DNA from: UTCFX2 sp002050125
Lineage (GTDB): Bacteria > Chloroflexota > Anaerolineae > Anaerolineales > UBA4823
Direction of reading: 5' to 3'
NCBI GenBank assembly: GCA_027494035.1
Contig: JAOSJQ010000001.1
Span: 3,590,535-3,654,534, forward strand
DNA: 64,000 bases
Shown here one piece after another: positions 35,196-44,354 of the stretch. The notes below the pieces were generated by a model. That model saw only the letters and a program-made list of their open reading frames with translations, was not told the origin of the DNA and made no database searches. Within the stretch, counting starts at the first letter, position 1. Every line of letters starts with the position of its first letter. The translations under genes and the position numbers were made by a program.

Positions 35196-35972
35196 CTATT
35201 CTGAGCAAATTTGCTGGACAATCCGGGGGAACACTTCGGCGACATCTTCGTGAAGCGCCACATCGGCGCGTGCATCAAGGTAGGTCTCCGAATAGTTGAT
35301 TAGAATCAGGTGCGCGCCGTTTTGAAGCGCCTGCATCGGCAAGCCGGCTACCGGCAGCACTTCCAGCGACGATCCGGCGACGATCATTAAATCACAGGCT
35401 TTGCTGGCTTCCTGCGCTTGAAGCCATATTTGCACTGGAAGCTGTTCGCCCATCAATACCATATCAGGCTTCAGAATCCCGCCGCACGAAGGGCACACCG
35501 GGATTTGCCCATTTTCAAGGTAGTTGACAATAAAATCAGCGGCTGGGAAGTTCTTATAGCAGCGAATACAGCTCAAACTCTCCAGCGAGCCGTGTGTTTG
35601 CAGTACGTTCTTTGAGCCGGCGCGCTGATGCAAACCATCGATGTTCTGGGTGATGATCGTCTGAACCAAGCCGAATTCCTCGAGCAATGTAATATCATAA
35701 TGAGCTTGATTCGGCTGTGCCCGGAGGATGATCCCCGCCAGATTTCTCACCCATTCATAAAAACGCTGCGGGTTGTAGCGGAACGAAGTCAATGAGGCGA
35801 CTTCAAAGGGGTCGAATTTTTCCCATAAGCCGCTGTCCGGTGAACGAAAATCGGGGATGCCGGACGGGGTGGAGATGCCTGCTCCTGTGAGCACTACCGT
35901 CCGCTGGCTGGCGCGAATGATGTCCGCGGCGTTGCGGATGCTCATTTCAGTTGCATCGCTCAATTGTCCCAT
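35196..35972 (-). CDS. Sir2-family NAD-dependent protein deacylase
   Basis: The 258-residue sirtuin has the NAD-binding VLTGAGISTPSGIPDFRS (residues 27-44), the catalytic core QNIDGLHQRAG with catalytic His in LQTHGSL, and a four-Cys zinc site (CIRC and CPSC about 25 residues apart). GSSLEVLPVA closes the NAD site. It removes acyl groups from lysines, for example acetyl-CoA synthetase. The ATG lies 8 bases after the CpaE-like gene on the same strand, so both may be one transcript. Confidence 0.93.
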   Translation of the reverse strand: MGQLSDATEMSIRNAADIIRASQRTVVLTGAGISTPSGIPDFRSPDSGLWEKFDPFEVASLTSFRYNPQRFYEWVRNLAGIILRAQPNQAHYDITLLEEFGLVQTIITQNIDGLHQRAGSKNVLQTHGSLESLSCIRCYKNFPAADFIVNYLENGQIPVCPSCGGILKPDMVLMGEQLPVQIWLQAQEASKACDLMIVAGSSLEVLPVAGLPMQALQNGAHLILINYSETYLDARADVALHEDVAEVFPRIVQQICSE

Positions 35973-35980
35973 TGATAAAA

Positions 35981-37131
35981 TCAGCCCGGCTTTCCGATCA
36001 CCCTTCCCGCCAGGGTCGTGAACTGCTGCATGGTCACGCCATCCGCCTGGCGTAGAACCATCGGCGTGGTGGAGACCTGTGATTGATAAGCCAGCTCAGG
36101 CGCCGCGGTGAAGATCACCGAGACATCGCGTCCCAATTGATCCTGTACCTGACCCAGCGAAAGCTGCATGCCGGCGCGCAGCCGGTTAACCAGAGCAACC
36201 AGAACCCGCCGGCTGGTTGTATCCTTGCCGCCCAAGAAATCTAGCAGCAATCGGGTTTGATAAACGGATTGTGGAACGGGTTCGGTCACCACAACCAGTC
36301 GATCGCAAAATTGAACAATCTTCTCGACCGCCGGCGTAAGCTCGCCTCCCAGGTCTAAAATCGAGAAATTTGCCAGGTAGGTAATCTGGCGGGCGACTGC
36401 AACCAGTTGGTCGGTCGAGGTAACCAGGCGCGCATCCAGCGGCTGCGCTGATGAAAATAGAAACTGCACACCCGAATGATGGTCAAAGAGCTCGCGATGG
36501 ATTGCCTGCGGCGTGATCTCATCTACGCTGAGCGCCAGGAGCTTGCTCAACCCCAGCGGGTTGGTCACCCCAACTTCCAGTCCAATCGTGCCGCATCCCG
36601 GGCGCAGATCGCCTACGACAACCGAACGCTTGGTTTCCTGGTGCATCACAATGCCCAGGTTGACCGCCAAGGTCGAGACGCCCACCCCGCCTTTCGCGGC
36701 GAGGATGCCGACCAATTTGCCCTGCTCATGGAATTCCCGGCTGGGCGCAGCCTGGCGGCTTCCGCGGCGCTTCAACACCGCTTTGACGTGCGCGATCAGT
36801 TCGCGCGGTTGCGTGGGTTTTGTCAGATAATCATCCGCCCCAGCATCGAAACCCTCGAGTTTATCCTCGATCTGACTTTTTGCGGTGAACATGATGATGA
36901 GGATGTCCTCCGTCTCGGGGAGCTTCTCAGGCGCCGGGCGACTTCGATGCCGTCCATGTCGGGCATCATTAAATCCAATAAAACCAGGTCGGGTCTTTCA
37001 GAGTAGATCATGCTCAGCGCCTGCTGTCCGCTGCTGGCAGCCATGATCCGGTAGCCCTGTCGTTCCAACATCAACCCCACCAGGCGCAGAGTATCCAAAT
37101 CATCATCAACAACCAGAATCTTTTCAGCCAT
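35981..37131 (-). CDS. CpaE/TadZ-like protein: receiver domain + MinD-type ATPase, frameshift
   Basis: An N-terminal receiver domain (KILVVDDDLDTLRLVG; phospho-Asp in LVLLDLMMPDMDG; DDYLTKPTQP) is followed by a ParA/MinD-type ATPase with deviant Walker A AAKGGVGVSTLAVNLG. This layout is typical of CpaE/TadZ, which position type IV/Tad pili. One C is missing from a four-C run (G4 at 36917-36920, plus strand); restoring it reads RRLRSSPETEDILIIMFTAK. The open pieces are 36823-37131 and 35981-36892. ATG 37131 is preceded by GAGGG at 6 bases. No other pilus gene is in the window. Confidence 0.85.
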
Positions 37132-37213
37132 GACCAACCCTCGCTTTCTTAAAAGAACCGGCTACAAAAAGTCTAGCATAAAGAGGCAAGTGATGCAAGC
37201 ATTCCTTATGAAT

Positions 37214-37219
37214 TATAAT
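37214..37219 (+). promoter_or_regulatory. -10 element of tilS
   Basis: TATAAT lies 10 bases before the tilS ATG (37230), predicting a leader of only about 3-4 bases; no Shine-Dalgarno is present. Confidence 0.5.
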
Positions 37220-37229
37220 CATTTCCACG

Positions 37230-38690
37230 ATGTTAAGGACAGTTTTATTGGCATTGGAAAATAAATGCCGGCTGGATCGCAGCCAACCCGTGCTCGCCGG
37301 CGTGTCCGGCGGAGCCGACAGCTTATGTCTGCTCGATAGTTTATATCAACTCGGCTATCCCTTGATCGTTGCGCACCTGGATCACCAGCTTCGTCCAGGT
37401 TCGATGGAAGAGGCATTGCAAGTCAAGAAGCTGGCAGAGACGCGCGGGCTGGAATTCGTGCAGCACACGGCAGACATTCAACAATACGCCAAAGACAATC
37501 GGCAATCCATTGAAGAAGCCGCGCGGGAGGTGCGTTACCGCTTCCTTTTCGAACAGGCGCGTAAGTATGAGGCGCAAGCGGTGGCAACCGGTCACACGGC
37601 GAACGATCAGGTCGAAACGGTATTGATGCATTTTCTGCGCGGCTCCGGGCAGGCTGGCTTAAGCGGCATGGAATACTTCAGCCTGCCCAACCCCTGGGAC
37701 AGCGAAATCCCGCTCGTCCGACCGCTGCTGGGCGTCTGGCGCGTTGAGATTCTCCGCTACCTCGAAGAACGCAGCCTGACGCCGGTCATTGACGAAAGCA
37801 ATCAGGATCTGCGCTATTATCGCAATCGTCTGCGGCACGATCTGATCCCCCGCCTGGAAGAGCTGAACCCGGGTGCAGCCAACCGCATCTGGCAAACCGC
37901 CAACATTCTGCACGAAGACGAACGGGTGTTGCAGTCGTTCATCGAGCAAATTTGGCTAAACGTCATGGTTCAATCCAGCCAACAAGCCCTGAGCCTGGAT
38001 CGCGATCGTTTTTGCGCTCAACCATTGGCTATACGAAGAAGGCTGATCCGCAAGGCAATTTCCCAACTGCGTCCCGGCATGCGCAATATCGATTTCGATA
38101 CCGTCGAGCGGGCGCTGCAATTTATCGAGTCGCCCTCCAGTACGCTTAAATCTGACTTGGCAGCTGGGCTGCGCCTCGAAGTGGACGCCAGTCAGATCTG
38201 GCTGGCGGATTGGAGCACCGACCTGCCTCTGGAATACTGGCCGGGCATGGATTCAAGCGAGGCGCTCGGCGTGTCGATCCCCGGGTCGATCGCGCTTTCA
38301 AGCAATTGCACCCTGAACGTCAGCCTGCATTCTCCAACTCCCGAACTGTTAGCCGGCATCCAGCAAAATCAGGATCCCTGGCAAGCCTGGCTGGATCTGG
38401 ATCGTTTGGAATTGCCCCTGCAGGTGCGCCCCCGCCTGCCCGGGGACCGTTTCCAGCCCCTCGGCATGCAAGGACATTCGATCAAACTCTCGGATTACAT
38501 GATCAATCAGCAAATCCCCCGGCGGGCGCGCCCGCGCTGGCCTCTGATCGCCAGCGGCGAAGCAATCGCCTGGGTTCCGGGCTACACAATTGGCGAGGCT
38601 TTCGGAGTAAAGCCGGGGACATTGAAATTACTTCATTTAGCAATCATGAAGGAGCGCCGGTCGAAGGATTCCGATCCGGCGCTCTTTTGA
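37230..38690 (+). CDS. tilS: tRNA(Ile)-lysidine synthase
   Basis: TilS converts C34 of tRNA-Ile(CAU) to lysidine so that it reads AUA. The PP-loop ATPase motif VSGGADSLCLLD is at residues 25-36, with HLDHQLRPGS, ATGHTANDQVET and the RNRLRHDLIPRL segment of the catalytic domain. The middle domain and a C-terminal TilS-C domain (VRPRLPGDRFQPLGM) make 486 residues, a normal full-length enzyme. The last codons lie inside a terminator hairpin. The near-leaderless start has no ribosome-binding site. Confidence 0.94.
   Translation: MLRTVLLALENKCRLDRSQPVLAGVSGGADSLCLLDSLYQLGYPLIVAHLDHQLRPGSMEEALQVKKLAETRGLEFVQHTADIQQYAKDNRQSIEEAAREVRYRFLFEQARKYEAQAVATGHTANDQVETVLMHFLRGSGQAGLSGMEYFSLPNPWDSEIPLVRPLLGVWRVEILRYLEERSLTPVIDESNQDLRYYRNRLRHDLIPRLEELNPGAANRIWQTANILHEDERVLQSFIEQIWLNVMVQSSQQALSLDRDRFCAQPLAIRRRLIRKAISQLRPGMRNIDFDTVERALQFIESPSSTLKSDLAAGLRLEVDASQIWLADWSTDLPLEYWPGMDSSEALGVSIPGSIALSSNCTLNVSLHSPTPELLAGIQQNQDPWQAWLDLDRLELPLQVRPRLPGDRFQPLGMQGHSIKLSDYMINQQIPRRARPRWPLIASGEAIAWVPGYTIGEAFGVKPGTLKLLHLAIMKERRSKDSDPALF
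38652..38688 (+). terminator. Rho-independent terminator overlapping tilS 3' end
   Basis: GAGCGCCGG (38652-38660) pairs perfectly with CCGGCGCTC (38676-38684), followed by TTTT that is part of the last Phe codon and TGA stop. The stem encodes the last residues of TilS (KERRSKDSDPALF). Confidence 0.75.
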
Positions 38691-38792
38691 GGAGGAGAAG
38701 CAACAATCTGAGATTATCTTAGCAGATCTGGCGAACGCCTGCTTGACGCTTACCCCACACTCGCCGGACGATTACCCTTCAATTGCTCAACG

Positions 38793-38822
38793 AAAAAGCC
38801 AGCCAGGATACACCCGGCTGGC
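38793..38822 (-). terminator. Rho-independent terminator of formate-THF ligase gene
   Basis: On the minus strand GCCAGCC, an 11-base loop and GGCTGGC are followed by TTTTT. It lies about 28 bases after the stop of the ligase gene. Confidence 0.8.
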
Positions 38823-38849
38823 GTCTTCTTATGTGTTGGTCAGCAACGG

Positions 38850-40779
38850 TTAGAACAGCCCAACCACTCGCCCTGTTTCGAGGTCCAGGTCAACGTCATA
38901 GAAAACCGGACGGGTGGGCAAACCGGGCATTGTGCGCATCGTCCCAAGCAGCGGATACAGGAACCCCGCCCCAACCGAAGCGCGAATATCGCGGATCGGC
39001 ACGCGGTAGCCCTTTGGCACACCCTTGAGACTCTGATCGTGGCTCAGGCTGAGGTGCGTCTTAGCCATGCACATCGGCAGGTTATCAAAGCCGAGCCGGG
39101 TGTACAGCGCAATTTTCTCTTCCGCCTCGGGAAGATAGTCCACGCCATCCGCGCCGTAGATTTCCTTGCAGATAATCTCGATCTTATCCTTGATGGGAAT
39201 GTCTAGCGGGTAGAGGAACTTGAAATTGCTGGGTTTCTCAGCGGTTTTCACCACCAGTTCAGCCAATTCGGTCGCACCCTGACCGCCTTCCATCCAATGC
39301 CGGCAGGTCACTGCGTCCTCCGCGCCAGCCTCGATGGCGGCTTTGCGCACCAGTTCGACCTCCAGCCGGGGTGTCGGTGGCAAATGAGTTGACCGCAACC
39401 ACAACCGGGACACCGTAGCGCAGCGCGTTTTTAATGTGGTGCTGCATGTTTGACAGCCCGTTAGCTAACAGATCAAGGTTTTCGTTGACGTAGGCTGCGT
39501 CGAGGGGTTTTCCGGCAACCACTTTTGGACCGCCGCCGTGCATCTTGAGGGCGCGCACCGTCGCCACCAGAACCACGACGTTCGGGATCAAACCCGAGTA
39601 ACGGCATTTGATGTCGAAGAACTTCTCCATGCCGATGTCAGCCCCGAAGCCCGACTCGGTCACGACGTAGTCCGCCAGTTTGAGGGCGATCTTATCGGCG
39701 ATGATCGAGCTTTGCCCGTGAGCAATGTTCGCAAACGGTCCCGCATGGACGAAGACCGGCGTGCCTTCCAGCGTTTGCATCAGGTTCGGTTTAATGGCAT
39801 CCTTCATCAGGACGGTCATCGCGCCGGCAACGCCCAGGTCCTCAGCCGTGACCGCCTCGCCTTTGCGATTCGTCCCGATCACGATGCGACTAAAGCGTTC
39901 CCGCATATCTGTCAGGTCAGTCGTCAATGCGAGGATTGCCATGATCTCGCTGGCAACCGTAATGTCGTAACCGGTACGGCGGGTCATGCCTTTTTCCTCA
40001 GGACCAAGACCGATCTCGATTTCACGCAAGAACCGGTCGTTGGTATCCACCACCCGGCGCCAGGATATGCTGGCGGGGTCAATGTCCAGGCGGGCGAACC
40101 TGCTGCGTTCTTCCGGTGTCAGGTCATTCGGGTCGGTCTTTTGAATTCCGAGCCGCTCAAGCCGGCGCAGCATCGACTTTGAGAACCTCCGGCTTCCATC
40201 CTTAGCTGGCGGGCAGAGTGCATCGAACAATTTTCCATCGTCCGGCTGATTGGCTTCGTGGAAAATCCGCGTGTCAATTGCGGCTGCCAGCAGATTGTTC
40301 GCCGCCGTGATGGCATGGAGGTCGCCGGTCAGATGCAGGTTGAAATCTTCCATCGGGATCACCTGACTGTACCCGCCGCCGGCTGCCCCGCCTTTAATCC
40401 CAAATGTTGGCCCCTGGCTGGGCTGGCGGATGCAGGTAAAGACGCGCTTTCCAAGATGCGCACCCAACGCCTGGCTCAGACCGACCATGGTCGTGCTCTT
40501 CCCCTCGCCCAGCGGCGTCGGCGTGATAGCGGTCACATCGATGTATTTGCCATTTGGAACGTCCTTTAATCGTTCCAGGGTTTCCAGCTTGACCTTAGCT
40601 TTGTAATTCCCATATAATTCCAATTCTTCCGGAAGCAAACCGACCTCTTCGGCGATCTGCATGATCGGTTTGATGTCCGCTTCCTGAGCGATCTCGATGT
40701 CCGAAGGCACAGGTTGGCGCAGACGCAGCTTCAAAGGTGTAAATGGACGAAGTGTAACTGGCTCTTTTAATGCGCTCAT
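38850..40779 (-). CDS. fhs: Formate-tetrahydrofolate ligase, frameshift
   Basis: This enzyme makes 10-formyl-THF from formate, THF and ATP, the entry to the methyl branch of the Wood-Ljungdahl pathway or one-carbon metabolism. It shows SDIEIAQEADIKPIMQIAEE, the P-loop TPTPLGEGKSTT, IRQPSQGPTFGIKGGAAGGG, and the C-terminal IYGADGVDYLPEAEEKI and MAKTHLSLSHD. Deleting one G of GG (plus-strand CC, 39362-39363) joins FATDTPAEVELVRKAAIEAG. Open pieces are 39259-40779 and 38850-39413. At about 642 residues it is longer than the usual 555-560, with about 25 extra N-terminal residues plus an insertion around residues 195-245. Confidence 0.93.
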
Positions 40780-40958
40780 AGATCTTGCCCTTTCCTCTTT
40801 GTGTATTCCTTAATAGCTAAATATACATCGTGAATATTGTTACAGAGAATGCCCAGTTCTGCAAGGGAATCATATCATCTCTGTTCAAGTAAAGTGTCAC
40901 ATAATTCAATCGTAAGGCTGGCTTTACCTGGGTCAGAGAGATTATTGGTTGGCTTGTA

Positions 40959-41855
40959 TCATTGAGATTGATACGCCTGGATGGCAAGCGCAACTGCGCC
41001 CAGCACGCCTGCTTCGGGACCGAGCCCAGGCGGGACAATATATTGATCTATCCGTTGTAAGATCGCCGCATCCTGAACATAGCCGGCTAACAGCTCAGGA
41101 ACCTTGCGCCATATCAGCGGAAACAGTTGAGTTTGCTTCATCACACCTCCACCCAGGATCAGCCTTTGCGGCGACAGCGTGCAGATCAAATTAACTAACC
41201 CATAGGATAGATATAACGCTTCAAGCGCCCAGGCTGGGTGATCCACCTCTAATTGTGCTGCCGGCGCCCCCCAGCGTTTCTCGATTGCCGGACCGGCTGC
41301 CATTCCCTCCAGGCAGTCTCCATGAAACGGGCAGTTCCCTGGAAACGGGTCAGCCTCCCAATCATGAGGTAGCCGAATATGTCCCATCTCGGGATGGATT
41401 AATCCGTGCATCAGCGCGCCTCCAACAAACCCGCCTCCGCCAATCCCGGTTCCAATCGTAAGATAGGTGAAGGTGTTCAACCCCTGCGCCGCGCCCCAGT
41501 TGAGTTCAGCCAGCGCCGCGCCGTTCACGTCTGTGTCAAAACCGACCCGCAGGTTGAACTCATGCTGGAATTGACCCACAAAATCAACTTTAGCCCAGCC
41601 TGGTTTGGGTGTGGAAGTGATATAGCCGTATGTGGGGGAATCGCGGTTCAAATCAACCGGACCGAAAGCGGCGATCCCGATCGCGGCGAGGTCTCCGATG
41701 CCAACTGCCTGATCCCGAAAAAATCGAAACGCCCGCTCGAATGTTTGCTGTGGAGTTGTGGTTGGAAATTCCGATTTGGCAATGATGCGATTCGGTTCTT
41801 CCGCCAGCACACAGACGAATTTTGTGCCTCCTGCCTCAATTCCGCCAAACAACAT
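40959..41855 (-). CDS. ROK-family fructokinase/glucokinase
   Basis: The 298-residue ROK kinase begins with FGGIEAGGTKFVCVLAE, the ATP-binding phosphate-1 motif in the form typical of GmuE/YdhR-type fructokinases. The catalytic Asp is in VGFDTDVNGAALAE, the glycine motif in TIGTGIGGGGFVGG, and the zinc site in HPEMGHIRLP...CPFHGDCLEG. It phosphorylates fructose or a related hexose. A GAGGGAACG site precedes the ATG. The upstream 13-bp palindrome may be an operator. Confidence 0.88.
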   Translation of the reverse strand: MLFGGIEAGGTKFVCVLAEEPNRIIAKSEFPTTTPQQTFERAFRFFRDQAVGIGDLAAIGIAAFGPVDLNRDSPTYGYITSTPKPGWAKVDFVGQFQHEFNLRVGFDTDVNGAALAELNWGAAQGLNTFTYLTIGTGIGGGGFVGGALMHGLIHPEMGHIRLPHDWEADPFPGNCPFHGDCLEGMAAGPAIEKRWGAPAAQLEVDHPAWALEALYLSYGLVNLICTLSPQRLILGGGVMKQTQLFPLIWRKVPELLAGYVQDAAILQRIDQYIVPPGLGPEAGVLGAVALAIQAYQSQ

Positions 41856-41865
41856 CGTTCCCTCG

Positions 41866-41878
41866 TCTCACGGTGAGA
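41866..41878. promoter_or_regulatory. 13-bp palindrome upstream of ROK kinase
   Basis: TCTCAC-G-GTGAGA, perfect arms of 6 bases around a central base, 11 bases before the kinase start. It could bind a regulator; nothing else supports this. Confidence 0.35.
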
Positions 41879-41891
41879 TAGACTTCTCTTC

Positions 41892-43529
41892 TCAGTCGCA
41901 ATCGCCTTTATTTTTCACAGGTGCCTCTCCGCCCCCTAACTCTTTAATCATGTAAAGTTCCCCGTTTTTGAAACCTAAACGACGGTAGTATCGGCGCGTT
42001 CCAATTGCCGCGATCACGGCGAGTCTGGGGAAACCGTGTTTTCTGGCAATCGTTTCGGCTTCGCGGATCAAGCGCGTCCCCAAACCCTGATGCTGCGCCG
42101 CGCGTGCCCCATCCCCGCCAAGCTGGATCGATTGACCATAAACGTGCACTTCACGGATGATCGCCGCGGACTTGAGGTCTGAAATGCCTGTTTCCGGCGC
42201 GTCCAACCCGGGCAAAGAGAGGCGCAAAAACCCCGCAATCCGGTCATCCTCCGTGACGAAAGAGATGAAATCCTCGCTGAACGCGCCCGCCAAATAAGTC
42301 AGTTGATCCAGCCTCAACTTCGCCGGGTTGACTTTTTGGGCGCGTATCTCGCGGCAGCGAATGCATTGGCATTTCGTGCCGCGCCTGCGCATCTTGTCCT
42401 GAACATCCTGGCGCAAACTGGTGCGTTTATTCCCCTCGACGACGTAGGTTGATGGGATGTCGCGGATCACCCGGTTCACGCGGCAGTAACGCGGGATCGT
42501 GGTTTTCACGTCTGCGATCAAGTCAACCAATTCCTGCGTGCTGTAAGGCTGATATTTCCCAGCCAGCCAGAATTGATATAACTCCGCGTTTTCCAGTAAC
42601 TGGGTTGGATAGATCTTGATTTCATCCGGGCAGAGTTCTTCCCATAGCTGGCTGAAATCGCGGCGATCGGATTCAAGCGTCGCGCCCAACAGATTTGGCA
42701 TCCAGTGCAGCACAATCTTAAACCCAGCCGCCCTGATCAACTGCACCGCTCGTCTGACTGCTGCAACATCATGACCGCGTTGGTTCAGCGCGAGGATCTG
42801 GTCGTTCAAACTCTGGACCCCCATCTGAATTTTTGTGACCCCTAAGTATCGCAGCCAGCGCAGTTCCCTCAAACGGATTTTGTCCGGGCGGGTTTCGATC
42901 ACCAGCCCAACGCAGCGATGGAGCGCGGTTTCGTTGTATTTTTGAACTGCTTCCAGCGTTTCTAGTTCTACTTGATTCAAGGCGTCAAAACAACGCTTGA
43001 CAAACCATTCCTGATAATCTTTTCGATACGCGCTCCAGGTGCCGCCCAGGATCAGCAGTTCGATTTTTTGAGTTGGATGCCCGACCGCCTCCAGCGCTTC
43101 TAACCGCGACCACACTTGAGCATACGGGTCGAAGTTGTGATCAAGACCCCGCCGCGCCCCCGGTTCATCGGGAAGGTAACTCTTGGGCATGCGCACGTCG
43201 GTGGGGCAAAAGATGCACTTACCAGGACACGGATAAGGTTTGGTCAGCGCGGTAACGGTCGTGACGCCTGAAAGCGTGCGCACCGGTTTCATGCGGATGC
43301 GCTGCAACAGCTTTTCATCCTCCGTCCATTCCCCGCTGTCGAGCAGTTGGCGATAAACTGAGACCAGCATGTGCTTGCCCACATATCCCCCGTCTTCCAG
43401 AGGAAATCGGCGGATCGCCTCAGCCACGTTGCGCCCGGCGCGCACCTCTTCCAATACTTTGCGCGCCAGCATGATCTTCTCCGGGGTGTGCTCGCGCTGC
43501 TTTAACCAGGCTAATCTTTTAGCTTCCAT
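41892..43529 (-). CDS. Bacterial Elp3-type tRNA U34 modification enzyme (radical SAM + GNAT)
   Basis: The radical SAM iron-sulfur motif is CPGKCIFC (about residues 101-108), within TALTKPYPCPGKCIFCP as in Elp3. RNVAEAIRRFPLEDGG upstream and IRDIPSTYVVEGNKRTSLRQ are Elp3-typical, and a GNAT acetyltransferase domain fills the last 130 residues (GDGARAAQHQGLGTRLIREA). Elp3 attaches a carboxymethyl group to U34 of tRNA. Length 545 matches the family. It starts back to back with the methyltransferase gene; 25 bases separate the start codons. Confidence 0.93.
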   Translation of the reverse strand: MEAKRLAWLKQREHTPEKIMLARKVLEEVRAGRNVAEAIRRFPLEDGGYVGKHMLVSVYRQLLDSGEWTEDEKLLQRIRMKPVRTLSGVTTVTALTKPYPCPGKCIFCPTDVRMPKSYLPDEPGARRGLDHNFDPYAQVWSRLEALEAVGHPTQKIELLILGGTWSAYRKDYQEWFVKRCFDALNQVELETLEAVQKYNETALHRCVGLVIETRPDKIRLRELRWLRYLGVTKIQMGVQSLNDQILALNQRGHDVAAVRRAVQLIRAAGFKIVLHWMPNLLGATLESDRRDFSQLWEELCPDEIKIYPTQLLENAELYQFWLAGKYQPYSTQELVDLIADVKTTIPRYCRVNRVIRDIPSTYVVEGNKRTSLRQDVQDKMRRRGTKCQCIRCREIRAQKVNPAKLRLDQLTYLAGAFSEDFISFVTEDDRIAGFLRLSLPGLDAPETGISDLKSAAIIREVHVYGQSIQLGGDGARAAQHQGLGTRLIREAETIARKHGFPRLAVIAAIGTRRYYRRLGFKNGELYMIKELGGGEAPVKNKGDCD

Positions 43530-43542
43530 CCAAAGATACCGT

Positions 43543-43548
43543 TATAAT
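43543..43548 (+). promoter_or_regulatory. Leaderless -10 element of methyltransferase gene
   Basis: TATAAT ends exactly 6 bases before GTG 43555. The reverse strand of the same region reads TAATTATAAC, a possible -10 for the divergent elp3 gene 14 or so bases away. Confidence 0.55.
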
Positions 43549-43554
43549 TATCCT

Positions 43555-44301
43555 GTGAAACGGGACATCGCAGAGCAATTGCTGCGCCTCAACCTTCAAT
43601 TTTACCAGACCTTCGCCAATCACTTTTCCGCGACCCGGCAGCGCATCCAGCCAGGCGTCAGGAAAATCCTGCCAGAGATTGCTCCCACGCACAAAGTGCT
43701 GGATATCGGCTGCGGAAATGGGAACCTCTGGCAAGCGCTCGTAAGCTCCGCTTTTCGCGGCGCCTATGTTGGCATGGACTTCAGCCCAGAATTGATCAAA
43801 ATCGCCGCCGCCGCGGCTGAAAACGTTCGGTCTGGCGACTTATCCATCCCAAAGCCAATCTTCTTTGCCGCTGATCTGAGCGGGGCGGACTGGCGGTCGG
43901 AAACTCCCGATGAACGCTTCGACTGGGTCTTTCTACTCGCAGTGCTGCATCACTTGCCGGGAATCGCGTTGCGGCAGAAGATCCTGAGCCAAATTGCCAG
44001 CTTGATGAATCCAGACGGACGGTTGGTTGTTTCGGTCTGGCAGTTCCGTAAAAGCGCCAAACTTTCCCAGCGGATTCAAGATTGGTCAATGATTAACCTC
44101 GACCAGAACGATCTCAATGCGGGTGATTATTTGCTGGACTGGCGCAGCGGTGGGCGCGGACTGCGCTATGTGCACGAGTTTAGCGAGGCTGAGCTTCATT
44201 TCTTAGCAGAAATGAATGGTTTCTCAATTCGCTCTTCATATTGCTCTGATGGCGATGGGGGAAACTTGAGCCAATACCAGGTTTGGGAACTCGCAAAGTA
44301 A
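43555..44301 (+). CDS. Class I SAM-dependent methyltransferase
   Basis: The 248-residue protein has motif I KVLDIGCGNGNLWQALV (about residue 48), YVGMDFSPELIKIA for the ribose-binding Asp, and WVFLLAVLHHLPG as motif IV. It resembles the tRNA methyltransferase Trm9/ALKBH8 type, which completes wobble-uridine side chains made by Elp3 (mcm5U). The divergent pairing with elp3 fits that idea, but the substrate is not proven. I start at GTG 43555 because of the leaderless -10 element; the open frame extends upstream into the elp3 gene but is not protein-like. Confidence 0.85.
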   Translation: MKRDIAEQLLRLNLQFYQTFANHFSATRQRIQPGVRKILPEIAPTHKVLDIGCGNGNLWQALVSSAFRGAYVGMDFSPELIKIAAAAAENVRSGDLSIPKPIFFAADLSGADWRSETPDERFDWVFLLAVLHHLPGIALRQKILSQIASLMNPDGRLVVSVWQFRKSAKLSQRIQDWSMINLDQNDLNAGDYLLDWRSGGRGLRYVHEFSEAELHFLAEMNGFSIRSSYCSDGDGGNLSQYQVWELAK

Positions 44302-44310
44302 TAGTATAAT
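44283..44310 (+). promoter_or_regulatory. Sigma-70-type promoter of the phosphoesterase gene
   Basis: TTGGGA (44283-44288), a 16-base spacer and TATAAT (44305-44310), about 45 bases before the ATG, overlapping the end of the preceding gene. Confidence 0.5.
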
Positions 44311-44354
44311 TTATCCAACACAAGTCATTCACAACGAATCTCATTGGGGCTTGC

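Noticed and set aside
43369..43554. Upstream extension of the methyltransferase frame
   Set aside because: It overlaps the elp3 start region in antisense and lacks protein-like character; GTG 43555 has a proper leaderless promoter.
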